From IMG/VR virus record IMGVR_UViG_3300010354_007053, positions 1 to 35,035 of that record: a stretch of 35,035 nucleotides of DNA. The stretch is one strand, 5' to 3'. This stretch comes from a virus. Under the pieces are notes generated by a model, which was not told the origin of the DNA, did no database searches, and saw only the letters and a program-made list of their open reading frames with translations. Positions 24,451-31,201 of the stretch are shown here, in pieces; position 1 is the stretch's first letter; each line of letters begins with the position of its first letter. A program made the translations under genes and the position numbers.

Positions 24451-25567
24451 AGCAATAAGAAAAAATCAAGGAAGTCACACGGTAGAAATATGTGTTGCTG
24501 ATGACTTTAGCAATGATGGTACATGGGAATGGTGTCAGGATAAAATGAAGGTTGATTCTAACTTTAAGGCTATACGCAATGATGGTCCAAAAAGAATTGG
24601 ACATACAATTCTATATGATAGATTAATTAATGAAGTTTCTTCACATGATATATGTATGATTTATCATGCCGATATGTACCTGTGTCCAGGTGCGTTGGAT
24701 TCTATTGAAAAGTATATAGCACCTAAAACTATTGTTTCATTGACAAGAATCGAACCACCTTTACATCCGAATGGTCCAGAAAAAGTTTTATTAGATTGTG
24801 GAATTGAACCAGAAGAATTTAATGAAGAAAAATTATTATCTGAATTAAATTTATTACAAGTTGGTGAAAAAACAACGGAAGGTATATTCGCACCATGGGC
24901 ATTTATGAAAGCTGATTTTCAAGAAATTGGTGGACACGATCCATTATATGCACCACAATCAAAAGAAGATTCGGATATTTTCAATAGGTTTCAATTGAAT
25001 GGTGTTAAGTTTATTCAAACTTGGCAAGGATTTGTTTATCACATGACTTGTAGAGGAAGTAGATTTAATCCAACTTTAACTGAGCCGGGAAAGAATAGTT
25101 CGGAATGGGAAGAACAGAACCTACGTTCAACTAGAAACTTTATTCGTAAGTGGGGTAGTTTTGTTTCACATGACGAATTATTGAAACCAGTAATAACTCA
25201 CAAGTATGATATTGGTATAGTGTTGAAAAATTGTACATTACCATTATTAGAACTTAGTGAAATATTTTGCTCAAATGTCTATGTGGATTTAGATTCAGAA
25301 TCTATTCAACGTTACATCGATAGGGAACAACCAAATACTAAGTTTAATTTATCTGATAGAATTCGTTCTATTGATGCAGAAAAAGTAAATGATATTATTG
25401 TTGAGTTTGATGGAAACAATTGGACACAAGCAGTAAGAGACATGGTGCTACACTTACCGAGTATTCTAACTGTTAATGAGATAGAAGTTGGTATATATGA
25501 ATTAGACTTTTGTACTATATATGTTAAAAATGTAATATACTATGAGAATAATTTGATAAAATTATAA
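24389..25567 (+). CDS. GT2-type glycosyltransferase
   Basis: 392-aa protein with a GT2 N-terminal domain: MKISFIQPSRNNLKYLKWS (GTG-initiated), VADDFSNDGTWEW (37-48), and MIYHADMYLCPG (an H-A-D in place of DxD). A later WAFMKADFQEIGGHD is typical of the GT2 acceptor loop. The C-terminal 130 residues are unassigned. An in-frame ATG at 24353 exists, but AAGGAG (24376-24381) lies 7 nt before the GTG at 24389, which also begins the conserved first strand. This start gives a 62-nt overlap with the previous gene. It is the last gene of the island; a run of TAA/ATA triplets follows its stop. Confidence 0.84.
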   Translation: MKISFIQPSRNNLKYLKWSYEAIRKNQGSHTVEICVADDFSNDGTWEWCQDKMKVDSNFKAIRNDGPKRIGHTILYDRLINEVSSHDICMIYHADMYLCPGALDSIEKYIAPKTIVSLTRIEPPLHPNGPEKVLLDCGIEPEEFNEEKLLSELNLLQVGEKTTEGIFAPWAFMKADFQEIGGHDPLYAPQSKEDSDIFNRFQLNGVKFIQTWQGFVYHMTCRGSRFNPTLTEPGKNSSEWEEQNLRSTRNFIRKWGSFVSHDELLKPVITHKYDIGIVLKNCTLPLLELSEIFCSNVYVDLDSESIQRYIDREQPNTKFNLSDRIRSIDAEKVNDIIVEFDGNNWTQAVRDMVLHLPSILTVNEIEVGIYELDFCTIYVKNVIYYENNLIKL

Positions 25568-25585
25568 TAATAATAATTGAATATA

Positions 25586-25593
25586 TATTTATA
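25586..25593 (+). promoter_or_regulatory. TATTTATA promoter-like box downstream of the glycan island
   Basis: TATTTATA ends 34 nt before the ATG at 25628. The longer string ATATTTATATGTAT is identical to that before the 31202 gene. It lies just after the end of the island, so it probably starts a new transcript. Confidence 0.45.
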
Positions 25594-25627
25594 TGTATAT
25601 ACTGTAAAAAATTCTTTGGAGACATTT

Positions 25628-25984
25628 ATGCATGAGATCGCAAGTAAATTAGTTCAAATACAAACACAACTCAGATTTTATCATTGGCAAACTAAATCAT
25701 ACGCACGTCACCAAGCATATGGTGGTACGTATGGTGCAATGGATGGTTTGATTGATTCATTTGTAGAAGTTCTCATGGGTAAATACGGACGTGTTCCTGC
25801 TATTCCGTTTGAAATTGTAAACAGCAATGCAAAAGATATAAATTCTTTTATAGAAGAAACAATCCAATTTTTAATTGGTTTGTCTTCCATGTTGAATGTA
25901 AAGACAGATACAGACTTATTGAACATAAGGGATGAAATGTTAGCCGAGTTTAATAAACTCAAATATTTAATTACATTAAAATAA
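25628..25984 (+). CDS. Small helical phage protein (DUF5856-like, Dps-like helix pair)
   Basis: 118-aa helical protein. HEIASKLVQIQTQLRFYHWQTKSYARHQAYG (2-32) and the following MDGLIDSFVEVLMGKYGR look like the first two helices of a ferritin/Dps-like bundle, with H/W/H/E residues placed as in Dps ferroxidase helices. I associate this pattern with short phage proteins (DUF5856); the exact role is unknown. An upstream in-frame ATG at 25577 is possible, but GGAG six bases before the ATG at 25628 decides the start. Confidence 0.72.
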   Translation: MHEIASKLVQIQTQLRFYHWQTKSYARHQAYGGTYGAMDGLIDSFVEVLMGKYGRVPAIPFEIVNSNAKDINSFIEETIQFLIGLSSMLNVKTDTDLLNIRDEMLAEFNKLKYLITLK

Positions 25985-25998
25985 AAAGAGGTGTTACT

Positions 25999-26178
25999 AT
26001 GAATTCTAATTCAAATAGCGAAAAATCACAAGGGTTAGGTGATACAGTTGCTAAAGTTACAAGTGCATTGGGCTTAGACAAGGTTGCTGAATCAGTTGCT
26101 AAGGCAGCAGGTAAAGAAGATTGCGGTTGCAATAAAAGAAAACAAAAATTGAACGATATGTTTCCTTATAATAGATGA
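25999..26178 (+). CDS. Small cysteine-motif protein (DCGCNKRKQKLNDMFPYN)
   Basis: 59-aa protein with an AGAGG ribosome site. It has a small amphipathic N-terminal part (GLGDTVAKVTSALGLDKVAE) and a conserved-looking tail, DCGCNKRKQKLNDMFPYN, with a C-x-C pair. I recall this type of tail in short phage proteins of unknown role. It ends in an ATGA overlap with the next small gene. Cysteines this close may hold metal or be a redox site, but this is not shown. Confidence 0.75.
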   Translation: MNSNSNSEKSQGLGDTVAKVTSALGLDKVAESVAKAAGKEDCGCNKRKQKLNDMFPYNR

Positions 26179-26369
26179 CACAGAAGTCTATACATAAGAT
26201 AGCTACTAAGATGGGTATATCATGGGATGGTGATAAACATTTCATGTCATGGTGTAAGACAATTGTTGGTAAGGAACATTTAGATGATATGTCAGAAGTT
26301 GAACTCATTATGATTTACAACAGATTAAAAAATGGTAGATTCCCAGAACTATTAATAAAAAATGGCTAA
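26175..26369 (+). CDS. Hypothetical 64-aa protein
   Basis: Short helical protein of unknown function: MTQKSIHKIATKMGISWDGDKHFMSWCKTIVG, then MSEVELIMIYNRLKNGRFPELL. No motif was identified. It is joined by ATGA to the preceding gene and overlaps the Nudix gene by 8 nt, so the three are co-translated. This coupling and the clean frame support it as real. Confidence 0.7.
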   Translation: MTQKSIHKIATKMGISWDGDKHFMSWCKTIVGKEHLDDMSEVELIMIYNRLKNGRFPELLIKNG

Positions 26370-26793
26370 CATAAACTACATAGCACCCGAAGAGTTGTCT
26401 AACATCAAGAAGCCAGCAGCTTCGGGTGTATTAGTTATGAATGGTGATGGTGAATTTCTTTTAACAAAGAGAACTTCTAAGGCAGATTATTTAGCTGGTT
26501 ACTGGTCAGTTCCGTCTGGCGAATCAAATGTGAATGAATTGGAATCTTTAGAAGATTGTGCACGTAGAGAATTCTTTGAAGAGACAACTCATTTTATTCC
26601 TAAAAGTGAAAAGTTAATACGTATTGATAGATATTGTGTGGATGATAGAATATATTTTTTATTTTTATATAAAACTAAACGTAGATTTTTTGTAAAAATA
26701 GATTGGGAACATGAGGACTTGGGTTGGTTTACAAAAGAAAATTTACCTGAACCAATTGCTTCTAATATTTTAGACGCAATTCAAAGAGTTTAA
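26362..26793 (+). CDS. Nudix hydrolase
   Basis: 143-aa Nudix protein. The core is SGVLVMNGDGEFLLTKRTS, then YWSVPSGE, and a Nudix box that reads G-x7-E-x7-REFFEETTHF, two residues longer than the consensus in the first loop and with T in place of the conserved G. The metal-binding REx2EE residues are intact, so activity is plausible. Substrate may be a nucleotide, NAD-type or capped RNA compound; sequence alone does not tell. It follows a chain of overlapping small genes. Confidence 0.88.
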   Translation: MANINYIAPEELSNIKKPAASGVLVMNGDGEFLLTKRTSKADYLAGYWSVPSGESNVNELESLEDCARREFFEETTHFIPKSEKLIRIDRYCVDDRIYFLFLYKTKRRFFVKIDWEHEDLGWFTKENLPEPIASNILDAIQRV

Positions 26794-26804
26794 TATTTAT
26801 TTAT

Positions 26805-27269
26805 ATGGAAAAAGAATTAACTTCAATATTGGAAAAATGGTCTACTAAATATAAAAGATCAATAAACTGTTCAAAGCCAAAAGGATTTAGTCAAAAGGCT
26901 CATTGTGCTGGTAGAAAAAAGAAACGAGGTAATAAAAAAATGTATAAAGAAATAAACGATGCAAATTATCTTATGGATATGATGAAAGAAGATGTGTTCG
27001 GACATCGAGTAACTATGGTAACTGCAAAGGATACTAACAGATTAAAAAATAAATTATCTCAACCAACTACCGATTCTGAGAAAGAAGATTTTGTTGCGGT
27101 AGTTGAACCACTTATGAATAGAAAATCTTTTATTTCAAAAGAAAGAGACCCAAACTTAGACTCATTTATAGATATTGATACAAGAGTAAGTCAGCACGAT
27201 TTTACAGGTGAGCCAGATAGAGATGAGTTAGACTTTGATGAACTTTTAGGCGATGAAGAATTATATTAA
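26805..27269 (+). CDS. Phage protein with PKGFSQKAHC motif
   Basis: 154-aa protein. After a helical N-terminus (MEKELTSILEKWSTKY) it has SINCSKPKGFSQKAHCAGR and a basic KKKRGNKK run, then a mainly acidic C-terminus (FDELLGDEELY). The Cys-Pro-Lys-Gly-Phe-Ser-x-Lys-x-His-Cys motif recurs in marine-type phage proteins, as far as I recall, often at an N-terminus, and may bind metal or RNA. No enzymatic site is visible. The start lies close to an AT-rich TATTTATT stretch. Confidence 0.72.
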   Translation: MEKELTSILEKWSTKYKRSINCSKPKGFSQKAHCAGRKKKRGNKKMYKEINDANYLMDMMKEDVFGHRVTMVTAKDTNRLKNKLSQPTTDSEKEDFVAVVEPLMNRKSFISKERDPNLDSFIDIDTRVSQHDFTGEPDRDELDFDELLGDEELY

Positions 27270-27275
27270 AATAAT

Positions 27276-27306
27276 TTTGTTTATTAGATAAAAATTTGTA
27301 TATTAG
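27276..27306 (+). promoter_or_regulatory. Bacteroidota-type promoter upstream of the 27327 gene
   Basis: TTTG (27276-27279), 19 nt of spacer, then TATATTAG (27299-27306), one base from the -7 consensus TAnnTTTG. The spacing fits the Bacteroidota TTTG-N19-TAnnTTTG promoter. It ends 20 nt before the ATG at 27327. Confidence 0.5.
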
Positions 27307-27326
27307 TAACCTCATTGGAGAGTTTA

Positions 27327-27923
27327 ATGAGTGAAATAAAAAAATTCGTAGTAAAAGAAATAAGAGATGTATTACGAGAAGAAAAACATAAGCATCAAAT
27401 TAAAAAATTATCTTCTATACTTTTTGAAGCAGTAGATACAGCTAAAATGTTAAAAGATAATCCAAAAAAATTTGGAATCGCAAAGAAAGTTATAAAAATA
27501 GCAGAGAGTAATCTTATAAAAGAATACCACAAAGAAGGTGAAGGTAAGATGTTCAAAGCTCAATTACTTTCTATAATGAATAGTGCAAAAGAAATTTATG
27601 AAATGATTGATGAGCACGATGAGTTTGAAGATTGGTTACAATCAAAAGTTACAATAGCAGAAGATTATTTAAGAGCAATTCACGGTTATATGAAATATTA
27701 CAATGGAGACGAAGACATGGGTACTGAGTTTGAAGACGAAATCGAATATGATGAAAAGGAAATGAACTTTAGTGATGATGAAACTGAAGAATACACAGAA
27801 TTTCCAGATGAGGCTTTTGATGATGATGATATGGAAGGTGCAGTATATGGTGAAGAAGAATGGGCCGATGAAGATGGTGAACCTTTTGATTGGTTCATAG
27901 AAGACGAAGAAGAAACAGTATAA
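27327..27923 (+). CDS. Acidic phage protein, possible virion or scaffold-like
   Basis: 198-aa protein. It begins MSEIKKFVVKEIRDVL and is helical through residue 125 (KKVIKIAESNLIKEY, EMIDEHDEFEDWLQ), then turns extremely acidic, with long runs of D and E (EFEDEIEYDEKEM..., DDDDMEG). Such a charge pattern is seen in scaffold- or DNA-mimic-type proteins, but nothing identifies it. The upstream TTG at 27315 is part of the ribosome site; GGAG at 27317-27320 gives good spacing to the ATG at 27327. It has its own promoter-like sequence. Confidence 0.74.
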   Translation: MSEIKKFVVKEIRDVLREEKHKHQIKKLSSILFEAVDTAKMLKDNPKKFGIAKKVIKIAESNLIKEYHKEGEGKMFKAQLLSIMNSAKEIYEMIDEHDEFEDWLQSKVTIAEDYLRAIHGYMKYYNGDEDMGTEFEDEIEYDEKEMNFSDDETEEYTEFPDEAFDDDDMEGAVYGEEEWADEDGEPFDWFIEDEEETV

Positions 27924-27937
27924 CAATAAGAGGTAGT

Positions 27938-28144
27938 ATGAGAACACCATTCATATTTACTGATGGTTGGCGATTTATATCCAGTGATGGTAATTCTATG
28001 TATATAACAAAGAATGAATTGGAAAATTATAAATACAATAATATACAAATCGATGAAATAAAAGCTCTATGTTTTGGTTACATGACAGGCAAGTCTTTTT
28101 TGAATTTCTCAATAGAAGGAATCGATCAATATTATGAATTTTAA
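27938..28144 (+). CDS. Hypothetical 68-aa protein
   Basis: Unknown function. MRTPFIFTDGWRFISSDGNSMYITKNELENY suggests a small beta-hairpin followed by helices. The ATG at 27938 has an AGAGG site nearby and follows the acidic gene by 14 nt. The final 11 nt overlap the start of the next gene, which is consistent with coupled translation. No motif, cysteine pair or membrane helix is evident. Confidence 0.65.
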   Translation: MRTPFIFTDGWRFISSDGNSMYITKNELENYKYNNIQIDEIKALCFGYMTGKSFLNFSIEGIDQYYEF

Positions 28145-28421
28145 TACAAGAACGATTATAAACTTAATAGAACTTGATTCTGATTTAAAGAGTAAATTGC
28201 AAAGAATTATTGATGATGAAAAGTTATTCTTACTTAGTATGGACGATAGTTCTATTGATGAAGAAAATTTTATAGAATCCGCATACCCACTAATACAAGA
28301 TAATCTTAAACGCTACGTAAAAATAGATTTAAGAGGAACGGACTTGAGTTTTTTGAAAGGAATGATCAACCTAAATAAAGTTGATTACAAATTAGTTTTT
28401 GAAAGTATTATACAGGTTTAA
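28134..28421 (+). CDS. Hypothetical 95-aa protein
   Basis: Mostly helical protein of unknown role: NTRTIINLIELDSDLKSKLQRIIDDEKLF, then a YVKIDLRGTDLSFLKG strand-turn. It is acidic in its middle part. Its start is inside the end of the preceding gene, and it is followed 5 nt later by a small membrane-protein gene. No family was recognised. Confidence 0.65.
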   Translation: MNFNTRTIINLIELDSDLKSKLQRIIDDEKLFLLSMDDSSIDEENFIESAYPLIQDNLKRYVKIDLRGTDLSFLKGMINLNKVDYKLVFESIIQV

Positions 28422-28426
28422 TTGTT

Positions 28427-28594
28427 ATGTTAAATAAGTTTTTTGAATTTATTGGTGTGGGGATAATAACACCAATAATATATCTAGTATACGCCATTAC
28501 AGCAATAATAAGTGTATTTTTATTAGGAGTACCTATTGGTATTGCCTTTTATTTTATAGATTTAGTTGTAAAACAAATTTTTGGAGTTAATTAA
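28427..28594 (+). CDS. Small two-helix membrane protein
   Basis: 55-aa protein with two hydrophobic stretches: IGVGIITPIIYLVYAITAII (about 9-28) and VFLLGVPIGIAFYFIDLVV (about 30-48), and a lysine-bearing C-terminal tail. Its size and two segments allow a holin-like or membrane-anchor role, but no lysis gene is nearby, so no function is assigned. It lies in a tightly packed run of small genes. Confidence 0.7.
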   Translation: MLNKFFEFIGVGIITPIIYLVYAITAIISVFLLGVPIGIAFYFIDLVVKQIFGVN

Positions 28595-28596
28595 AT

Positions 28597-28785
28597 ATGC
28601 CGGTCTATGATTTCAAATGCGAAGAATGCAATAGTATAAAAGAGTATTATGTTCCAACAATGAATTCAATTCCAGATAAATGCTCATGTGGAAAGAAATG
28701 TAATTTACAAAAAGTGGAATCGTTTAGTTCTAGTAAACCCATATTAAATGGAAAAGGATTTTACGAAACTGATTATAAAAAATAA
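28597..28785 (+). CDS. FmdB-type zinc-ribbon protein
   Basis: 62-aa protein. MPVYDFKCEECNSIKE is the typical start of FmdB-type putative regulators, with C8 and C11; the second knuckle is C29-S-C31...C35 (KCSCGKKC). One zinc is expected. These small proteins are common in phages and bacteria; functions are not established. The ATG is 2 nt after the previous stop. Confidence 0.82.
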   Translation: MPVYDFKCEECNSIKEYYVPTMNSIPDKCSCGKKCNLQKVESFSSSKPILNGKGFYETDYKK

Positions 28786-28797
28786 ACAGAGGTGGTT

Positions 28798-29130
28798 ATG
28801 AATTATCCAAAATACAGAACGGATAAAAACATCGTAATAAGAATGGCCCCGCAGATTGGAGTCATGGGTTGTGAATATAGACACTTGACTAAAGCGTTTG
28901 GGCATCCAAATCTTTCTACGGATTATGGGGATGAATTTGATGGTGTTGAAAAATGTGCTTGGCATATTGAATTTGAAACAGGAGTAACCGCTAAGATTTC
29001 CGATGTTAGACCTTTTGGCTCAAATGATTTAGATTATAAAGCAGTAAAACAATGGCGAGTAAATTCTCGTGATGAGAACGCTTACGAATGGATTAAGGAA
29101 AGAATCAGGGATGCAAATCCTACTGAATAA
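28798..29130 (+). CDS. Conserved phage protein of unknown function
   Basis: 110-aa protein. The string CAWHIEFETGVTAKISDVRPFG followed by AVKQWRVNSRDENAYEWIKERI resembles a small phage family of unknown role that I recall (W-x-IxFE...GxxAxIxD...W.V.s). It is probably a compact alpha/beta fold. The ATG at 28798 follows a GAGG site; a GTG six bases earlier (28792) is an alternative start. It closes the cluster of small genes before the exported-protein cluster. Confidence 0.7.
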   Translation: MNYPKYRTDKNIVIRMAPQIGVMGCEYRHLTKAFGHPNLSTDYGDEFDGVEKCAWHIEFETGVTAKISDVRPFGSNDLDYKAVKQWRVNSRDENAYEWIKERIRDANPTE

Positions 29131-29160
29131 GTTTTATTAATTAAGAAAGGAGTTATGACA

Positions 29161-29589
29161 ATGAAGTATATCATTGTATTGTTTCTTGCCTTCACTTCCA
29201 TGATGGCAGGAGATACGCAACCATATCTATTGAAAAAAATAGTTAGTGGTGGAAACGGTAATGCAACTCTCGGTCAAGTAGTTGCTGGTTATAGGAATGG
29301 TTATCATGTTGGAATACGTACACCAAAGGTACTTACAACTTCCATAAATGAACCAACACCTATTGAAATATCAGGATTAACATATCCAAACCCAACATCA
29401 GATGGTATTGTAAGAATTGATGTACCGAATCCAATGCGAATCGAAGTGGTTGATTTAAAAGGACTTACAGTAGGCTATGGAGTTAATTTATTGTCAAAAC
29501 AAATTACACTTCCATATAAGGGCTCATTCTTTGTAAGAGTTATTACAACAGACAATCAAGTTTACAAAACAATAGTTATTTTTAATTAA
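29161..29589 (+). CDS. Exported protein with T9SS C-terminal sorting domain
   Basis: 142-aa protein. Residues 1-16 are a Sec signal peptide (MKYIIVLFLAFTSMMA). Residues 25-55 (VSGGNGNATLGQVVAGYRNGYHVGI) recall a short unit in Bacteroidota surface proteins (GG...TLGQxVxG...GGY). Residues 72-142 match the type A sorting domain (TIGR04183): YPNPTSDG, then VVDLKG, a GSFFVRV strand, and a final K-x-IVI. In T9SS hosts this tail directs export to the surface and is cut off. The second ATG (29161) has AAAGGAG at 8-nt spacing and is chosen over 29155. It is unusual in a phage; whether it is displayed on the host or acts in the tail is unknown. Confidence 0.82.
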   Translation: MKYIIVLFLAFTSMMAGDTQPYLLKKIVSGGNGNATLGQVVAGYRNGYHVGIRTPKVLTTSINEPTPIEISGLTYPNPTSDGIVRIDVPNPMRIEVVDLKGLTVGYGVNLLSKQITLPYKGSFFVRVITTDNQVYKTIVIFN

Positions 29590-29603
29590 TCAATGAGGGA
29601 AAG

Positions 29604-30779
29604 ATGAAACAAGTTATTTTAGCAATATTTGCTTTATTCTCGGTTACATTATCGGCACAAACAAATCTTCAGTATCAAGCACACGTTCCTGCTGGTACAT
29701 CAACTGCATCAAAGTTTTCAGTTTATATTGCGAATGAAACATTTGATGAAAACTCACATTTGAATTCATCTGCTTTCTGGTATCGTGAAAATGCAGAAGT
29801 AGAAATTCAAAACGGCATATTAAATTATTTACTTGAAAGTGTACCTGATAGTGTATTCATAAACAATTATGGTAAACCATTATTTGTATACGCATACGTA
29901 AATGGTGTAACACTCGGTAGATTAAGAATTCAATCTGTACCGTATTCTCTTCTTTCAAGATATTCTTTAGAAGCAGCAGAAGCAAGAACTGCTAACCTTG
30001 CAGAAAAATCTAACCTTGCAAAGAGAGCAATCCTTTCTGATACGGCAACATTCTCACGTAGTTCAATCAGAGCGGTGTATTCAGATACCGCATTAGTTTC
30101 AGATACAGCGAACTATGCCAGGCACGCTAATACATCAGATTCTTCTGTCTCGTCTGCATACTCTGATTTGGCTGGGTATTCGGCAAATTCTGCCCATTCC
30201 GTGAAATCGGATACCACTAAGTTAGCAATAAATTCAAAGCATTCTGTTTATGCGGATACTGCTTTATATTCAGAACACTCTGGTATTTCTCTATACGCAG
30301 AAACAAGTGCTTTTGCAATGAATGCAAACCATGCTTCAGTTACAGATACGGCTAGGTTTCTTAGAGATTCCCTTCTTTTTCCAAGGAATTTCACACGTGG
30401 ATCAGTTACCCTTCTTTCACTTCAAGGAGCAGAGACCGCTCAAGTTGGTTCAATTCTCACACGAGGAACTAATGGAATTTCGTGGGAAGTTAATCCGCAA
30501 CACAGAACAAGTAGTGTTTCCATTTATACTTCCGCTCCAGCAAGTTTACCTTCGAGTTCAAGGTGGATTGTTTCCAGAGTTGCTGTGGATTATAACTTGG
30601 TCGCGGTATCAAACCCAGTTATCGGTCAACTCGTTACAATCTATAATGGTTCAACTGCAAATACAGTTACACTAAATAACAATACATGGATAATCGATAC
30701 GGCAATTAGTTGTGTAATTTTACCAAATCAATCAAGAACCCTTTGGTTCAATGGTGCGTTTTGGATTATAGTAGAATAA
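29604..30779 (+). CDS. Exported fibre-like repeat protein of Bacteroidota type
   Basis: 391-aa protein. A Sec signal peptide (MKQVILAIFALFSVTLSA, with Q after the cut) is followed by NLQYQAHV, a GxLxY-type first domain, and the SVPYSLLSRYS string (about 110-120) that in Bacteroidota secreted proteins precedes a stalk. Residues about 120-255 are an A/S/D-rich repeat of the form (S/A)DTAxxS, a plausible trimeric stalk; residues 260-391 form a beta-rich head ending WFNGAFWIIVE. This looks like a tail-fibre or adhesin-type protein. No protease or enzyme motif is seen. It starts with a GAGGGA site and lies between the T9SS-domain gene and the collar gene. Confidence 0.78.
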   Translation: MKQVILAIFALFSVTLSAQTNLQYQAHVPAGTSTASKFSVYIANETFDENSHLNSSAFWYRENAEVEIQNGILNYLLESVPDSVFINNYGKPLFVYAYVNGVTLGRLRIQSVPYSLLSRYSLEAAEARTANLAEKSNLAKRAILSDTATFSRSSIRAVYSDTALVSDTANYARHANTSDSSVSSAYSDLAGYSANSAHSVKSDTTKLAINSKHSVYADTALYSEHSGISLYAETSAFAMNANHASVTDTARFLRDSLLFPRNFTRGSVTLLSLQGAETAQVGSILTRGTNGISWEVNPQHRTSSVSIYTSAPASLPSSSRWIVSRVAVDYNLVAVSNPVIGQLVTIYNGSTANTVTLNNNTWIIDTAISCVILPNQSRTLWFNGAFWIIVE

Positions 30780-30797
30780 TTTTAAGGAGATAATAAA

Positions 30798-31088
30798 ATG
30801 TACGAACCATTTTTAGGTATGATAGTGCAATTTCCATATAACTTTCCTCCTCGTGATTGGACATTTTGCCATGGGCAAGTTATGGAAATTCAACACAACG
30901 CTGCATTGTTTTCTTTACTTGGAACAATGTATGGTGGTGATGGTATTCATAATTTTAGATTACCAGATTTAAGACCAAAGGATGAACACGGTGCTCCATT
31001 GCATATTGAGATAGGAGACACGTATCAAGGTAAACCTTATATGGAACATTCCATTTGTATTGCTGGTGTTTTCCCATCAAGAAATTAA
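30798..31088 (+). CDS. Phage tail-collar domain protein (microcystin-dependent-protein-like)
   Basis: 96-aa protein. PFLGMIVQFPYNFPPRDWTFCHGQ, QHNAALFSLLGTMYGGDG and FRLPDLR are the hallmark of the tail-collar domain (PF07484), found in phage tail fibres and in MdpB-type proteins. It is short for MdpB (about 180 aa), lacking the C-terminal part. It follows the fibre-like gene and precedes a terminator, so the two probably form one unit at the tail tip. A strong AAGGAG site precedes the ATG. Confidence 0.9.
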   Translation: MYEPFLGMIVQFPYNFPPRDWTFCHGQVMEIQHNAALFSLLGTMYGGDGIHNFRLPDLRPKDEHGAPLHIEIGDTYQGKPYMEHSICIAGVFPSRN

Positions 31089-31118
31089 TCTCAATAACCA
31101 TGTGTTAATAGAGTTACG

Positions 31119-31153
31119 AAGTCGCCAGACATAATATCTGGCGATTTCTGTTT
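31119..31153 (+). terminator. Rho-independent terminator after the collar gene
   Basis: TCGCCAGA (31122-31129), a 7-nt loop CATAATA, and TCTGGCGA (31137-31144) form a perfect 8-bp stem, extendable by a G-U and two A-U pairs to 11 bp. A T-rich tract (TTTCTGTTT) follows. It is the clearest GC-rich hairpin in the window and ends the 29161-31088 unit. Confidence 0.88.
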
Positions 31154-31168
31154 ATATTATATATTTCA

Positions 31169-31176
31169 TATTTATA
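31169..31176 (+). promoter_or_regulatory. TATTTATA promoter-like box downstream of the terminator
   Basis: TATTTATA in the string ATATTTATATGTAT, which is identical to that at 25584-25597. It lies 16 nt after the terminator tract and 25 nt before the ATG at 31202. It probably starts the following transcript. Confidence 0.5.
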
Positions 31177-31201
31177 TGTATGTTAAACATGAGGGAAACT
31201 A

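Noticed and set aside
25561-25585. TAA/ATA triplet run after the glycan island as a functional repeat
   Set aside because: A short AT-rich microsatellite after a stop codon; no structure or regular feature beyond base composition.
30322-30675. 117-codon + strand frame inside the fibre-like gene
   Set aside because: It is an alternative frame of the 29604 gene, with no ribosome site and no recognisable domain; the fibre-like frame has a signal peptide and coherent repeats.
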